Shown here: one piece after another, positions 1 through 11,734 of the stretch
Layout of the letters: every line of letters starts with the position of its first letter
How positions within the stretch are numbered: the stretch's first letter is position 1
The notes under the pieces: generated by a model
Told to the model about the DNA's origin: nothing
The model's database searches: none
What the model saw: the letters and a program-made list of their open reading frames with translations, nothing else
Translations under genes and position numbers: made by a program
Assembly: GCA_907165275.2 (NCBI GenBank)
Contig: OU015651.1
Span: 7,152,501 to 7,216,500 of the forward strand
DNA length: 64,000 bases
Direction of reading: 5' to 3'
Origin: Zygaena filipendulae
Lineage: Eukaryota > Arthropoda > Insecta > Lepidoptera > Zygaenidae

Positions 1-42
1 ATAGCCTATAATGTCATCTGCTCATCACCTTTTACAAAATAT
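1..42 (+). repeat. 42-bp direct repeat, left copy
   Basis: The first 42 bases of the window recur without a mismatch at 1028-1069, in the same orientation. The sequences then diverge, although both have an ATGCAT a short distance downstream. The left copy may be cut by the window edge. I do not recognise the family. It could be the shared end of two copies of a mobile element or a local duplication. Confidence 0.8.
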
Positions 43-1027
43 ATATTCTCAATGCATATTATTGCAATTTGTAACTAGATATTACTGGGAAGATAGAGCG
101 GTTAGTATAGTTGTGTACTAACACAAGTTTCGGAGATGATGATGAAGCGAGCTGTTCAATCTGGATCACGACACTCTTGGTTCTTTTCACACTAGTGATA
201 CTAAACACAAAACATATTCAGGGTGAAAGTTTAAACGATAGACTTATTGACCCTTTCACCACCATGTTTTGGTAACCTTAATTTACCTCCAGCGTCACAA
301 GTTTCAGGCATGATTTCTCATAGTGTTAGGAATGCTTAAAATCGATCATTACATCGAATAAATATAAAACTACAAGGACTGTGTGTGTCTGTACTATAAG
401 TACACGTAATCTGAGTTGTGTACTTTTTCAAATAAATAAATTTAATAAAAGTACAGAGGTTTCTTAGTAACGTAATATTACGTTTCTGGCGCAGGAGCAC
501 GTCTTTCGTAGATCGTGATACCTACTACGGATGGCGGTAAAAGTATTAAAGAAAGGTATCTAGTATTCGATTTTTGCTTTATTACAATTTTTTAAATAGA
601 TATTAAAATCGATATCCGAAAACAAAACAAAAAAACTAAAGATAAGAAGATACCGAATTAATAATAAACCAAGTGAAAAAAATACGCGTAATATTTTTAT
701 TAGTTTGTGCTAACACTGAAATGAATGAATTCGGTGCCAAGCCCGCTTGTGACTGCCCATTTGGGTTGTTCTGCTTACGACGAGCTCGTGACGGGAGTGG
801 ATTTAACCCATATACCCACTCCATATTTGCTTGTATTGACTTTAAACCGATCAGTGGTAGCACAAACCAATAATAATATTACGTGTATGTCTTTTGGATT
901 AAATCGGTATTTTTATTATTTTTAGCTTTTTAATTTTGTGTTTTTGGAAGTCCGTTTTAATTTTTTTGTTAAATTTTGTTTATTTCTCGTTTTTAAGTGA
1001 GTTAATTTGTAATTTATCAAAGTTACA
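43..1027. other. AT-rich spacer between the 42-bp repeats
   Basis: No convincing gene. The stretch around 730-850 is less AT-rich and has short overlapping open frames on both strands, but none has a splice context or a recognisable motif. It may be part of an old repeat. Confidence 0.4.
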
Positions 1028-1069
1028 ATAGCCTATAATGTCATCTGCTCATCACCTTTTACAAAATAT
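1028..1069 (+). repeat. 42-bp direct repeat, right copy
   Basis: Exact match to bases 1-42. It is followed directly by the hairpin at 1072-1101. Confidence 0.8.
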
Positions 1070-1071
1070 TG

Positions 1072-1101
1072 CTTTTCCTATGCATCCCTGCATAGGAAAA
1101 G
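1072..1101. repeat. Perfect 13-bp hairpin
   Basis: The arms CTTTTCCTATGCA (1072-1084) and TGCATAGGAAAAG (1089-1101) are exact reverse complements around a 4-base loop. It abuts the 42-bp direct repeat, so it may be the terminal structure of the same unknown element. Confidence 0.75.
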
Positions 1102-3589
1102 TATATGTTAATTGTTGAGCAGTTCTTCTGGTACATCACCATCGGTTCCACTTCGCCATATACATTATGACGAGCATAAATTGTTTAGAAACTGTATTAA
1201 AGTTAACGAATCGGAACCCGTAAAATACCGATACTCATATTGAGTAGTTCCGATGACCATCTGTGGTCTTGATTATCAGTTAGGTACACTTCTTTAAATT
1301 TTGCTTTCCGAAAGCAAATTAATGATTTACTATAAAAAATCGCTATAGGTGTTGTTATAATTTTTGAAGAGTTCGATTTCTCCAAGATCCCATAATCCGA
1401 TTCCAAATTGGTGACAATGAGACCAACTTGGGAGTATACCCCAATACCCCAATTCTTTTTTTTCAAACAAAAAAAAAAAGAATTTTCCAAATCAGTTCAA
1501 CTGTCTTCGAGTAATAGGTGAACATACATTAAAAAAAAACCATACATACAGCCGGATGCCGAGCCTTCTCCTTTTTGGAAGTCGGTTAAATATTAAAGAT
1601 GTCTGTACATATTTGTATCTACATTGTCACAGGACGTGAACGGGGGATCGGATTGAAACTAAACTATGAGGAATACGGGGTAAAATTTATTTACAGACTG
1701 GTCTCTCGGACTTCACAAGACAGTTCGTAATGCTCACTATACCTTACCATTAAAGAACACCTGCACTTTACAGTCGGGTTCGAACAGTCATCCGCATTAT
1801 ATTTATTTAGTTAAAATCGTAACTATATTTTAATCTATTGTTTATTATAATATAGTACGAAAAATACCTACTATGTGATTAAAAATATTTTGTTTATTAG
1901 ATAATATGTAGAATTGTGGATACTAATATTTTCCCCGAATATCCCCAAAATTACTATATTTTTTACAATTTTTTGAATAAAATACTATTTTTCCTCCAAA
2001 AAAGGTGGCAACTCTATGGTCACTACACTTTTCTTATTGCACCATGTTTTACTTCTTAGTTGTCTCACTAACACCACGCTCAAGTCGCTCCTAATTATCG
2101 ATGGTTCTAGTAAATATTGGATGGGATAGTGACCACATGCACCAAGACGGTCGTCGTGCTATGACACTACCTATTTATTTTAAAAGCTTTTACTATCATA
2201 GTATGAGAAACAGCGTCTTACAATATGATCTTGTTAGTATGAAGTAGTAATGACAAATTATTTCGAAACATCTCACTCATTTGATAACATTTTATTATGT
2301 TGTGTACATTTGCTAACATTTTATTATGTTGTGAATCTGTGTCAGCAGTGGCAGCTAACAGGAACATTACCTAATCAATCAGGGATTTAGTGAGATCCAT
2401 GACGGTTACGCAAACACCAGCGCATTGCGTAACCCGCAGTTTAGTAGCCTTTATCCGGAAAATACCGCTTATTTTATGTGCAAAATGTTTTAACTTTAGT
2501 GGAGACGAATAATACTGTGCCAATACAAGAACGATTTTATGGATGCTACTCATACCTAAGTGTGTAAACTCTAAAGCTGTTGTTGTTGAAATTGTTTAAC
2601 ATGTTGGTAGTAGAAATGCACCAAAAAATTTAAGTTGTAACTCGTGTGTGTGTCCTATTGTCTATTGTCTAAATGTCCTATTTGTTTATTTTATCGCGCT
2701 ACTTGGTGAATGCTCAAAAATTTTATCCTTTTAAAATATGTACTCAACTCATTGCATATAAAATCAACAACAAAACTTTGGGTTATTCGGTCTTCTGTCT
2801 AGTTTATCGAGTGAGATCGAACACCTATTAATTAAAGTTTGTAAAAACATACCTCTATGGTAACCGTTTTTTTACAGTGCAAAAGCATAAAATAGAAACA
2901 TAAAGTTAAACGATCCGTTAATTGTTGATTACTAAACATATTATAGGTACTCGTATTTTAATTGCTAAGTTACTGATGAAGTTTTAAAATATTTATTATA
3001 CAAATTATGGATTTGTTTAATATTATTTGCAACTTTTATCGCACTTAGAGTTGTTTTCGATTATAACTGGTTATCAAGGATTTCTATGAATAATGGCAAA
3101 TAATTCGAAATATTATTATTAGGTGATTTAATTTAATTTTCAAGTAAAAATAGAGTAGGTATATGGAAAGGTTTACTTGGATACTTTTATACAATTGGCG
3201 TCAGCACTCGAAACCATTAGAAATATAACAAGTAGATGACTTGTACCACAAATTATTACATCTAGGTACATAGGTAGTAGGTACGAATACGAAGCCATCT
3301 CGATTCGTGGTCATTGAATCCTTGCTTTGATGCTTTTTAACAATACTGACCACTCAAGAGTTGCTAAGAAGTGGATTTCGAGGATAAAATACGTACATAT
3401 CTACTTGCTTAGGTATACTTCAGTTTTATTATGCGACTTTAGCACTTTTGATTGACATACTTAACTTTTAAAATAATTTTACCTACATACTAATACATAA
3501 TAACAAATCACTCCTGAATGAAATGAGACCAATAGACTCAACGCCTGTTCTTATAGGTAGTAGTCCGATTGACTCGCAACAATCATACT
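1102..3589. other. AT-rich non-coding spacer
   Basis: I see no gene, splice-bounded exon or clear repeat. The short open frames here lie in AT-rich sequence with no protein motif. Confidence 0.4.
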
Positions 3590-3835
3590 TTCAGAGGCGT
3601 CTTTGCCTATAGTGCAGGGTGTGCGCTGCACGCGGGCGCAGCGCTCCTAGGGGGCGCCGAGCGCCGCTCACTACGGAGCCGCACTCGGCGCGGCACTTTC
3701 AACGACCAACGTAAAAAGAACTCCGCTTTGCATACATTTTGTATGGCGTCTGAAGTTCTTATATTGACTTACTAGGGGGCGCTAGGGTAATGTTTGCACA
3801 CGGGCGCTACATGGGCTAGAGACGCCTCTGCATAC
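3590..3835. other. GC-rich patch
   Basis: A stretch rich in CG and GCGC, with GGGGGCGC motifs near 3650 and 3776, stands out from the AT-rich surroundings. A 68-codon plus-strand frame at 3569-3775 crosses it but uses no recognisable motif. It could be a promoter-proximal region or an untranslated exon. This is base composition only. Confidence 0.25.
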
Positions 3836-5815
3836 TTTATATGGAATAGATTTCTGCTTCTATTTTGACTTTATTAAAACAGATGTTTATTGTTGCAATT
3901 GTCTAAGTTATTAACATTACATGTTGTTCGTATCACATTTAAAAGCTGAAACCTTTGAACAGTCTGAAACAGCTACGTAGCAATTAAAATACCTACCTAC
4001 GAGCTGTTTCATATTTCCCCCGATTTCACGTGTCATATTATATACAGTTAAGTTAGTATTGTATCGGTTAATAAGATTCTCGGTTTACTCAACGTATAAA
4101 ATTTTATCTGTATTATTTAATAAACAGGTAAAATTTGTTTAATCCGATATGGAAAATAGGTTACTCGTACTTTGAAGTGTACAAAAATGCAGAGTATTCT
4201 TTAACTTTCCGTTTTCTAATTGTACATCAATGCATAGTGAGTTTAAAATTGAACTTAGCCGATCGATATTTTCGCTCGCTCTACTCAAGATACCGTAGCC
4301 CAGTCCCCCAAGGAATAATTTTTGCCTCAAGGAAGTATGGTTATTCAATATTCACAGAGCACTTATTATTTTACTGCTGTCCCTCGGGAAAACCGTATTT
4401 TTATTTTGAATCCTTGAAATCATATTTTCAGTAGTTAAGTCATGAAAGTGTAAACACCAAACAAACTCTCACATTTTTGTAATATTAGGTAGGATTGTTA
4501 GCGATACGTAAAGAAGGATATCATTATCGGTTACAACAATTTTCAACCAAAAAAAAAAATCTGTAACGGCTATATAGATAGCAGATTTTTATGATCACAC
4601 TACGTCGTAGGCTCTGTGTTGTGTCGCTCGACGCCTCTCCGGTACTCGTGCACGCTCCCCATCTCCACTGTAAAGAATATCACTTGAAATTCGTCTACTA
4701 CGCTCTGTCCCATCTCATCTCATCTACTATTAAGTAGACGTCGGCGTAGCAACGTTCAATTGATCTTTAATCCTAGTCAAGTTCACCACACCAATTCAGA
4801 TTTCAAGTTGTCTATTAAGACTCGTTAAAAAAGTATATCGGGTAGGTAGGTATATTGACCATTTATCATCATTTTTAGATGTTATATTTTGAATTGCATG
4901 TTTTCTATAGGTCATAAACAACCGTAACTATAATACATATAGGGCGAATATACGGTGAAAGTAACTGAAAATATTTAAAAAAGTAAACGACATCTCATTT
5001 TAACTTATTATCGTAAGAAAATTTTCCACTTTGACTATTTCTAGATTTTTCCGCCTTGTACTTACTCGGTTAAAAAGTTAGAGGGCAGGGAAAACTTTTC
5101 TGGTTTTAGAGAGATGGTTTTAGATGTAAAATAAAATAAAAATAGCTTTTTCCTACTACAATCACAAGAAGTGCATTTTATAGAAAGTCAGAAGCGTCGC
5201 TATAAATTTTCAAAACCTGTTAAACATTGCTATTAAACGATAATTATCTCACCCGCTCATATGCGCTGAATTTTCTTTTCATCCCGCAGTATAGAGTGCT
5301 ACTCCTAATTTTATGTGTCGTTATTTCATCACACTTTTTACCGACATCGCAGCGCTTCATAGGATGCACCTTTCTTTTAAGTACAATGGATATTATGACT
5401 TACTTATGGACAAATAGAAAGAAGTACAGGCGGATATAATGAAATCATAAGGGTTCAGGGGATGCAAAACAAGTAACTAAAGGCATTATGATCAAATGTC
5501 GGTATGTTTTAACTACCGAAAAGATTTGAATGAAACGGCATAATATACCGGTGGTGTTACGTCCCGGGTCAATATTTAGAATATTTATATCAGTGTTGGG
5601 TTTCTTAAGAAATCTCCTTTATTATGTAATGGACTATATTAGTACAGAAGTATGGACTATATTGGACATGTTTTCTAAATTAATAAAAATATACTGTATG
5701 TATTAAGCTATTTAAAAATTAGAAATAATGGTGAAATCCAGCCATGCTCCTCACACATCGACTTACACTCGCCGTCCATCCTTCCGTTTGGCTTGAAATC
5801 ATAAAAGTTCTCATT
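3836..5815. other. AT-rich non-coding spacer
   Basis: The 99-codon plus-strand frame at 4135-4434 has no motif and AT-driven codon use, so I do not call it a gene. A somewhat more mixed segment lies at 4600-4760 with short inverted matches around GTCTACT/AGTAGAC. I see nothing else. Confidence 0.35.
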
Positions 5816-5990
5816 AATCTACGAGCGAGAGACTCGCGGGGCAGGCGCGGCGTGCGGGTTGCGGGCGACGGGCGGCGCCGATCATACAGGCCGGGGAATC
5901 AATATGGCCGCCGCCCAGCTGATCCGTGACTTCTGCGCCCCGCGCCGCACCGCATCACCCCTTCACCTATACCAACACGGCACCCTCCAC
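5816..5990. other. GC-rich island
   Basis: CG-dense sequence within AT-rich DNA. An ATG at 5912 falls in CAATATGGCC, close to an animal start context, and reads briefly open (ATGGCCGCCGCCCAGCTGAT). It could be a first exon or promoter of a gene whose other exons I cannot identify. Confidence 0.25.
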
Positions 5991-6839
5991 GCTCGCAAAC
6001 TTAATGTTTCTCTTTCGTAACTTTTCTATTTTTCTCATTTAATTTTTCTATTCACACATTTTTTTAAAAGGAGCAGACAGCTAATACGTGTACCTTTACC
6101 AACAAAAACCTTGTTATTGATCAACCAGTAAAAATGGAATAATGCCTGTATTAATGTAGAGTTGTTATCTTCCACGCTGCATCCGCTCTACTTTACTCTT
6201 TTTACTGCACATTGTACTTTTAATGGGTGTTTTGTTTGGAATTGTTTACCCTGGTATAAATTTAACCGATTAATGATAATAACTTGCATTAAACCACTAT
6301 CTACTTTTATAAGAGCCACAGACATAAACTTACCTAACTTATACATATACTTGAATGTTAAGTGAATGTACAGTTTACCATAAAAAAGGAAACTGTATAT
6401 ATTCATATAATTATGTACTTTCATTTTGTGATTTTACTAGACGCCTTTTTATAAATCACATTATTCTTTCTCTGAATTATGCCTTTATTTTTAAATTTAC
6501 TATTTGAAAACATAAAAACATATATGGATTAAACGTTTAGCTAGCCGGTCGTTTCCTTCGCTCTACCATCCTTCCTGACTAAAAAACCCATATTAGTAAA
6601 ATACCGAGAACAACAACAGTTGCAGACAAGGGCACATGCACATGTAGAATATAATAAACTAAGTATTCGAATATTTAAACGGCTTCAAAAAGGAGGAGGT
6701 TCTCAATTCGACGAGTATGTTTTTTTTTTTATCGTACTTTTAAAATTTAAAAGCTTGTATAAATACAAATATGTTTTTAACCGTGCTTCATTTGTCTTTT
6801 CGAATTACGATTTTTCTTTCTTTTTATTATTTCTGTCAG

Positions 6840-6985
6840 TTCGCGTCCCCTGCAGTAATTACTTAGAATACGAAATGGACGAATGTGAGCAGAGAGAAGG
6901 TAATCACTACGTTTGTGAGTATGTCTTGAGACCAGAAGAAGGTTCGACAAGGTCCCCCAGAGGACGACCCGCGTGCCAGCCCTGA
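6840..6985 (+). CDS. Possible Cys-containing exon, gene unknown
   Basis: A pyrimidine-rich tract ends in TTTCTGTCAG at 6839, a good splice acceptor. It is followed by an open frame reading VPCSNYLEYEMDECEQREG and continuing to a TGA at 6983-6985, with three cysteines in the first 30 residues. Base composition rises sharply at the acceptor. An internal donor (TTT|GTGAGT, exon end 6914) is also possible, which would make this an internal exon rather than a terminal one. It lies on the same strand as the NALCN-subunit gene 34 kb downstream, but I cannot join the two and see no family motif. Confidence 0.3.
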
Positions 6986-7545
6986 AGTATACCTGGCAGG
7001 GATTGATGATTACTCTTGATTTAAATTATCGGCAATATCACTATTATTATTTTTCAATCTCATAATCAAATTGACCATTTTCAGCATAAATCTCACGGTC
7101 CCACTATAGCAAAATAACTAATGGTTATTATAATACATATCTACAATATTCCATCATCAATTGAATGAAAGAGGTTGATATTTTTGTAAACATGTGTGTG
7201 TGTCTGTTGTGGAATAAAAAAAATATATTTTATTCTAATATAGATGATGAAAGGGGTTCTATGACCTGGCTAGCTATAGTAAGTAAATAAATAAATAAAT
7301 AAAAAATACATTACTTGAATTTAAAATAAGAAATTCCAAAATGGAATTAAGAAATGTAGCAATTATTAAAAAAGGTAATAAAAATGAGGCAGGATATAAT
7401 ACCGCCGCCTTACTTATATTTGATAACTGCAGATATACTTGCATTTTGGTCGATGTTGACGAATGTTATTTATTTTCTATAATTATAATATTACGAGAAA
7501 AAAATCAGGTTTTTTTGGTATGTTTTTTTGTTTGTTTGTTATGGA
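6986..7545. other. AT-rich non-coding spacer
   Basis: No gene recognised. The 112-codon frame starting at 7341 runs into the SINE at 7546 and is not supported by any motif. Confidence 0.35.
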
Positions 7546-7690
7546 CTAATCGGATTGGCGCAATAGGGCCAGTAGGTCATCATGACTATCCATTAATCAA
7601 GAGGTTCCGGATTAGATTCCCCGGTGGAAGTGGAGTTTGTGTGGTAAACGATTGGTTTCACTTTCTTGTCTGGGTGTAGTATAAATAGTA
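7546..7690 (+). mobile_element. tRNA-derived SINE, degenerate, plus strand
   Basis: The copy starts near GGATTGGCGCAATAGGGCC, an eroded A box. It continues to GGTTCCGGATTAGATTCC at 7603-7620, an eroded B box, and a body ending TGTCTGGGTGTAGTATAAATAG. A TAA tail follows. Alignment with the better copy at 7845-7992 on the minus strand identifies it. The family name is not known to me. Confidence 0.6.
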
Positions 7691-7691
7691 T

Positions 7692-7736
<45 letters not shown>
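7691..7736. repeat. (TAA)n microsatellite, SINE tail
   Basis: About 15 uninterrupted TAA/ATA units directly follow the plus-strand SINE. Confidence 0.9.
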
Positions 7737-7744
7737 CCACATCA

Positions 7745-7802
7745 CAACACACAGATCTACTTGATCCCACAGTAAGCTATTATTAGCTTGTGTCGTGGAA
7801 AC
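7745..7802 (+). repeat. Inverted block shared with 8058-8116
   Basis: The segment containing CAGATCTACTTGATCCCACA and TAGCTTGTGTCGTGGAAAC is the reverse complement of 8058-8116 with few mismatches. It belongs to the same repeat complex as the two SINEs. Confidence 0.65.
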
Positions 7803-7844
7803 CAAGCAAACGTGGTATATATACTACATAGAATTACGTATATA

Positions 7845-7992
7845 TTATACTATAGATATATAAACACACCCAGACTGGAAAATGGAACCCTGTGTTCATC
7901 ACACAAAGTCCACCCCCACCGGGAATCGAACCCGGAACCCCTTGATTAGCGGGTAGGCATGGTGACCACTGCGCCAATTGGGTCGTCATTAT
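7845..7992 (-). mobile_element. tRNA-derived SINE, minus strand
   Basis: On the minus strand the copy reads GACCCAATTGGCGCAGTGG, containing an A box (complement of 7966-7976), then GGTTCCGGGTTCGATTCCC, containing a near-perfect B box GGTTCGATTCC (complement of 7922-7932). The spacing is that of a tRNA gene head. The body ends CCAGTCTGGGTGTG. RNA polymerase III promoter boxes plus a body shared with 7546-7690 support a SINE rather than a tRNA gene. No cloverleaf is seen. Confidence 0.7.
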
Positions 7993-8057
7993 AATATCTG
8001 TGTCTGGGTCTATACTATATAACATATATGTAACAATATGTAGTATATATCTACATA

Positions 8058-8116
8058 ATATGTTTCTACGGCACAAGCTTATAGCTTAGTGTGGGGTCAA
8101 GTAGATCTGTGTCGTA
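8058..8116 (-). repeat. Inverted block shared with 7745-7802
   Basis: Reverse complement of the block at 7745-7802. Together with the SINEs it forms a plus-plus-minus-minus arrangement. Confidence 0.65.
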
Positions 8117-8164
8117 AAGCGTTATTGTTATTGATGGATAAATTAAACTACGATTATAAAATTC

Positions 8165-8282
8165 TTTCATTTAAGTATATGAAACTACAGTGTTCCTGAG
8201 TAACATAAGGTACTTTTTATCCCGGAATTCCCACGGGAACTCCAAAACTAACTCTAGTGATACCGTGAGGGGTCGACTAGTC
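8165..8282 (-). repeat. CTAGCTG-type interspersed repeat, partial
   Basis: Minus-orientation fragment with the family core TTTTTATCCCGGAATTCCC followed by GGGAACTCC and ending CGACTAG. Many copies of this family lie in the window. Its core, a GGAATTCC palindrome flanked by CCCG/CGGG, is the best conserved part. Confidence 0.65.
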
Positions 8283-10090
8283 TTAATTAAATAATTGGGG
8301 TAAGTATATGCCAACGAAATCCTAAAAGCACTCATGTTAAATCCATTAGGAACTGGCGTTGAGTTGTCTGTATTATTACCGTCATCTCTCGTGAACTAAC
8401 CTTGTACCTACTTGTATATGTAACTAAAACATTTTAATGCAGTTTAATTGAAGGATTTCAAGGTTTTATCCGCTTGCGCGTTTTCTTCAGGAACTCTTAG
8501 ATGTAACAGGACAAAAAACTATCCTATACAGAAATAGTCTCTAAACGGCTATAAGCTAAAAAGGGAATTAAAGCGTGCGTTGCAACAAATAACTTGTGCA
8601 TTTTTTTCTTTTTTTAATGAAAATCAAGAATATTGTTTTATATGTTTTTAGCAATATATTATGACGTGAATATCATATTATATCCTTAAAATGGCGGGCG
8701 TGAACATAAACAAATGATTTATGTAAGAAATACTATGTATTTTCGTATAAAAGTTGGTGTGTTGTACTTGTATTTATAGTATAGGAGTGTTTCCGGAGAC
8801 TATTTTCTAATTGGCTGAAACAATGACAGAGCTTTCAATAACTCGCAACGTCAAAAATAAGCAAATGAGAAAAATTGCTAACCGCCGGGCGGTCATCTGG
8901 CACTCAAAGTTGTTTTTTTTGTCACTTGACGGTCATTAGCTAAGTAGGTATAGGCGAACCAGGCGTGAGGCGAGGCTCTCGTGTCGCATAATAACTGTTG
9001 AGCCCTCTCAACATCCCTTTACAATGCGAGGTGACGCGCGCGGATTGCTTGTCAAACAACTTGAGAAAACTTCCCAATTCATATAGGTACACCAAACAAA
9101 CTCATTCCTGCCCTGCTCATCATATGAAAGACGAAAGTATTTGAAGTTGGATGGAATGGATGGACGATATTAGTATGAGTAGATAAGGAAAACTAATATA
9201 TAATACTTCGATCACTTCTTTAATTTATAAACTTTTATCATATTGCATCAGTTTCAACGATTCCACTAATATTAAGTTGGATTAAACAAGGGTTATGAAA
9301 ATGCACGGTGTAATGTACGTTATTTGAAGTTCATAAAAAATAATAATATTAGGTACAAGATACAATAATCGATAATTATTTTTAATTAACATTGTAGTAA
9401 CAAATACTTATTTGAGTTGTTGACAACATTCGGAAAGATAGGAATCATAATTTGATATTACTTTCTTAACGTTTTAACTGACGTCACACTATAATATTGA
9501 CAATGACGGACTAATATATACCTACTACTCATGTATTTTATTATTCATCATCATGATATTTGGTTTAATTTACTTTACTTATCTACTTTTTATTCAACAC
9601 ACACACTTATTTCATTAACATTTATTTTGTTGTTAGTTCATAAGTATAAACTTTATCATTATCAAACTATTGAAGAACCTGCATTCCGTATAAGTTCAGC
9701 GTGCATCCAGTAAATTCTCACAAATAAGGGATCGATCCCCAGAGCGGCAACATCGGTCGCAATCTGCTTGACCCAAAAACCCCGCGATGTGTCGGCAGAC
9801 TGCGGCGAATGATCGCAACTCGCTTGCGCTGATATCGCGTCTCTACTACACAGACACACTATTGTCTTAGAGATATAGATGTAATAATTGTATTATACCT
9901 ATTAGAGTACCCGTAGTACAAGTTTTGGTTATTTAGAGACCAGGTGGCGTTGTATGTTCAGATCCAAATATTGTTATTATTATTAATATCATATACACAC
10001 ATATATCCTCTTGATTATACTTTGAGCTATGCGTATATACAGTAACTAGTAACAAACATCCATCCATACATACTTACAAACTTACAAACA
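8283..10090. other. AT-rich spacer with one codon-like patch
   Basis: No gene called. On the minus strand 9662-9859 is open for 65 codons in locally balanced sequence (reads WVKQIATDVAALGIDPLFV in the middle), but no splice sites or family could be fixed. The rest is AT-rich. Confidence 0.3.
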
Positions 10091-10121
10091 ATAATAATAA
10101 TATTAATAATAATAATAATAA
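10091..10121. repeat. (TAA)n block 1
   Basis: An interrupted TAA run immediately precedes the R4/Dong-like element. It is the presumed target microsatellite. Confidence 0.85.
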
Positions 10122-11404
10122 GGTTAGGTTTTCAGCAGTCAAAGCAGATACACGAAAAAATCACTAAAGCCGATATCACAAAAAAATTTAAACATCGTCT
10201 AAACTCAATACTCCGTTCGCAACTCAATTCACGCAACATTACTAAAGCCATAAATACTTTTGCTATTCCGATGCTGACATACACATTTGGTATTATAAAA
10301 TGGTCACAAACGGACCTGCAACGATTACAGCGCGTCATTAACACTACACTGACTATACACAGAAAACATCATCCGAAGTCCTGTGTGCAGCGATTGACGC
10401 TGCCAAGAATTGAAGGCGGCAGAGGTATAATAGATATAGTTAACTTGCACAACAAACAGATCAAATCACTCCGACAATTCTTCTATAGACGAGCTCAAGA
10501 GTCTACATTACATAATACAGTAGCTCTTGCAGACGTAAAACTCACTCCACTAAATCTTCAGGACAGAGACGCGCAGCGTAATGAACAAATTACCGATAAA
10601 AAGGATAAAATAGCTTCGTGGGAATCTAAAGCGCTTCATGGGAGACACCGCCAAGATCTGCAGCAACAACACGTCGACAAGGAAGCGTCGAACACATGGC
10701 TGCGGCGAGGCGAGCTGTTTCCGGAGACTGAAGCTTTTATGATAGCTATTCAAGATCAGGTTATTGACACGCGGAATTACCAGAAGTACATCATACGGAA
10801 ACCAGACTTACAGACAGATTTATGCAGACGCTGCCACAGTTCCTCCGAAACTATTCAACATATAACCAGTGCCTGTAAAGCAATAGTCCAAACAGACTAT
10901 AAGCACAGGCACGACCAAGTAGCTGCAATAGTGCATCAACACCTTGCAAAACAATACAAGCTAATAGATAAATGTATTCCGTATTATAAGTACCAACCGC
11001 AGGCAGTATTAGAAAATGACAATTACAAAATATATTGGGATAGAACAATAATTACCGACAAAACAATTCATAACAACAGGCCCGATTTGACAGTTCTGAA
11101 TAAGATTAAAAATGCTGTGATGTTAATAGATATAGCAGTATGCAATACGCATAATTTAAGTACTACATATAGTGAGAAAATTGCCAAGTACACAGATTTG
11201 TCGATTGAAATTAAAACTCAATGGAAAGTACAAACTGTAACCACTGTCCCGATCGTCATCTCCTCTACTGGGGTAGTGCCTAAAACTTTAAGCAATAGCT
11301 TGAAAAAGTTGGATATGTCATCGTACTTCATTAGTGTCATACAAAAAGCAACAATTCTGAATACCTGCCGCCTAACCAGAAAGTTCCTCTCCTTGTCAGG
11401 CTAA
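10122..11404 (+). pseudogene. Retrotransposon ORF remnant: RT C-terminus plus REL endonuclease
   Basis: This is the 3' part of a non-LTR retrotransposon polyprotein, open from the truncation point to a TAA at 11402-11404. The first ATG at 10271 is internal, not a true start. About 170 codons from the 5' end the region turns charged and Gln/His/Arg-rich. It then gives a zinc-binding C-x2-C-x8-H-x4-C element reading CRRCHSSSETIQHITSAC (near 10828-10870). Next comes RPDLTVLNKIKNAVMLIDIA, the PD-x14-D signature of the restriction-like endonuclease of R2/R4-type elements. The frame itself is intact, so the insertion is fairly young, but without the RT catalytic domain it cannot be autonomous. Confidence 0.8.
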
Positions 11405-11422
11405 AACTACTGATTCATTGTC

Positions 11423-11457
11423 TCGTAATATGCTTGGTTGAGGCCCGCATATTACGA
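11423..11457 (+). other. 3' UTR hairpin of the R4/Dong-like element
   Basis: TCGTAATATGC (11423-11433) and GCATATTACGA (11447-11457) are perfect complements around a 13-base loop, just downstream of the stop codon. In R2-type elements the 3' UTR RNA structure is recognised by the reverse transcriptase. A like role here is an inference. Confidence 0.6.
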
Positions 11458-11501
11458 TAACACCTCCGTGAAGGAGAGAAAAAAAAAAGAAAAGAAAAAG
11501 G

Positions 11502-11526
11502 AATAATAATAATAATAATAATAATA
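11502..11526. repeat. (TAA)n block 2
   Basis: TAA repeat at the 3' end of the R4/Dong-like element. It ends in AATATTGA and is nearly the same as block 3 at 16411-16435, which ends AATATTAG. Confidence 0.85.
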
Positions 11527-11734
11527 TTGAGCCGGATTAGAACCGTAATAAAATAAATATATAATATATTCGCAAAGTTACTGCACCGCTATTTGTAAAA
11601 TATTCAATAATATTTCGTTTAAATTATAAAAACGCATAATAATTTTCCTCCATTATACGTCAAATTAATACGTCAAATACTAGGTATAATTTAATTACCC
11701 GGATTTCGTGTAACATTTTAAACTTTTAATAAAA

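Larger units (their letters stand above)
10122..11501 (+). mobile_element. R4/Dong-clade non-LTR retrotransposon, 5' truncated
   Basis: The element lies between two TAA blocks. It begins abruptly inside the C-terminal part of the reverse transcriptase, directly after the microsatellite. It encodes the thumb region and the restriction-enzyme-like endonuclease, then a roughly 100-bp 3' UTR with a perfect 11-bp hairpin and an A-rich end. 5' truncation is the usual result of target-primed reverse transcription. Dong elements of Bombyx are known to sit in TAA repeats, which matches the location. The clade call rests on the endonuclease motifs and the target. A similar element of another REL-endonuclease clade is the alternative. 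Confidence 0.8.

Noticed and set aside
1203..1490. 95-codon minus-strand frame
   Set aside because: Lys/Phe-rich from AT composition, with no motif or splice context.
7922..7976. tRNA gene
   Set aside because: A and B boxes are present, but no anticodon arm or acceptor stem can be formed, and a second copy of the body shows it is a SINE.
11567..11580. 5' LTR of the Bel/Pao element
   Set aside because: Only a 13-base AT-rich match to the proposed 3' LTR end, with no TG start or longer similarity. Too weak to annotate.
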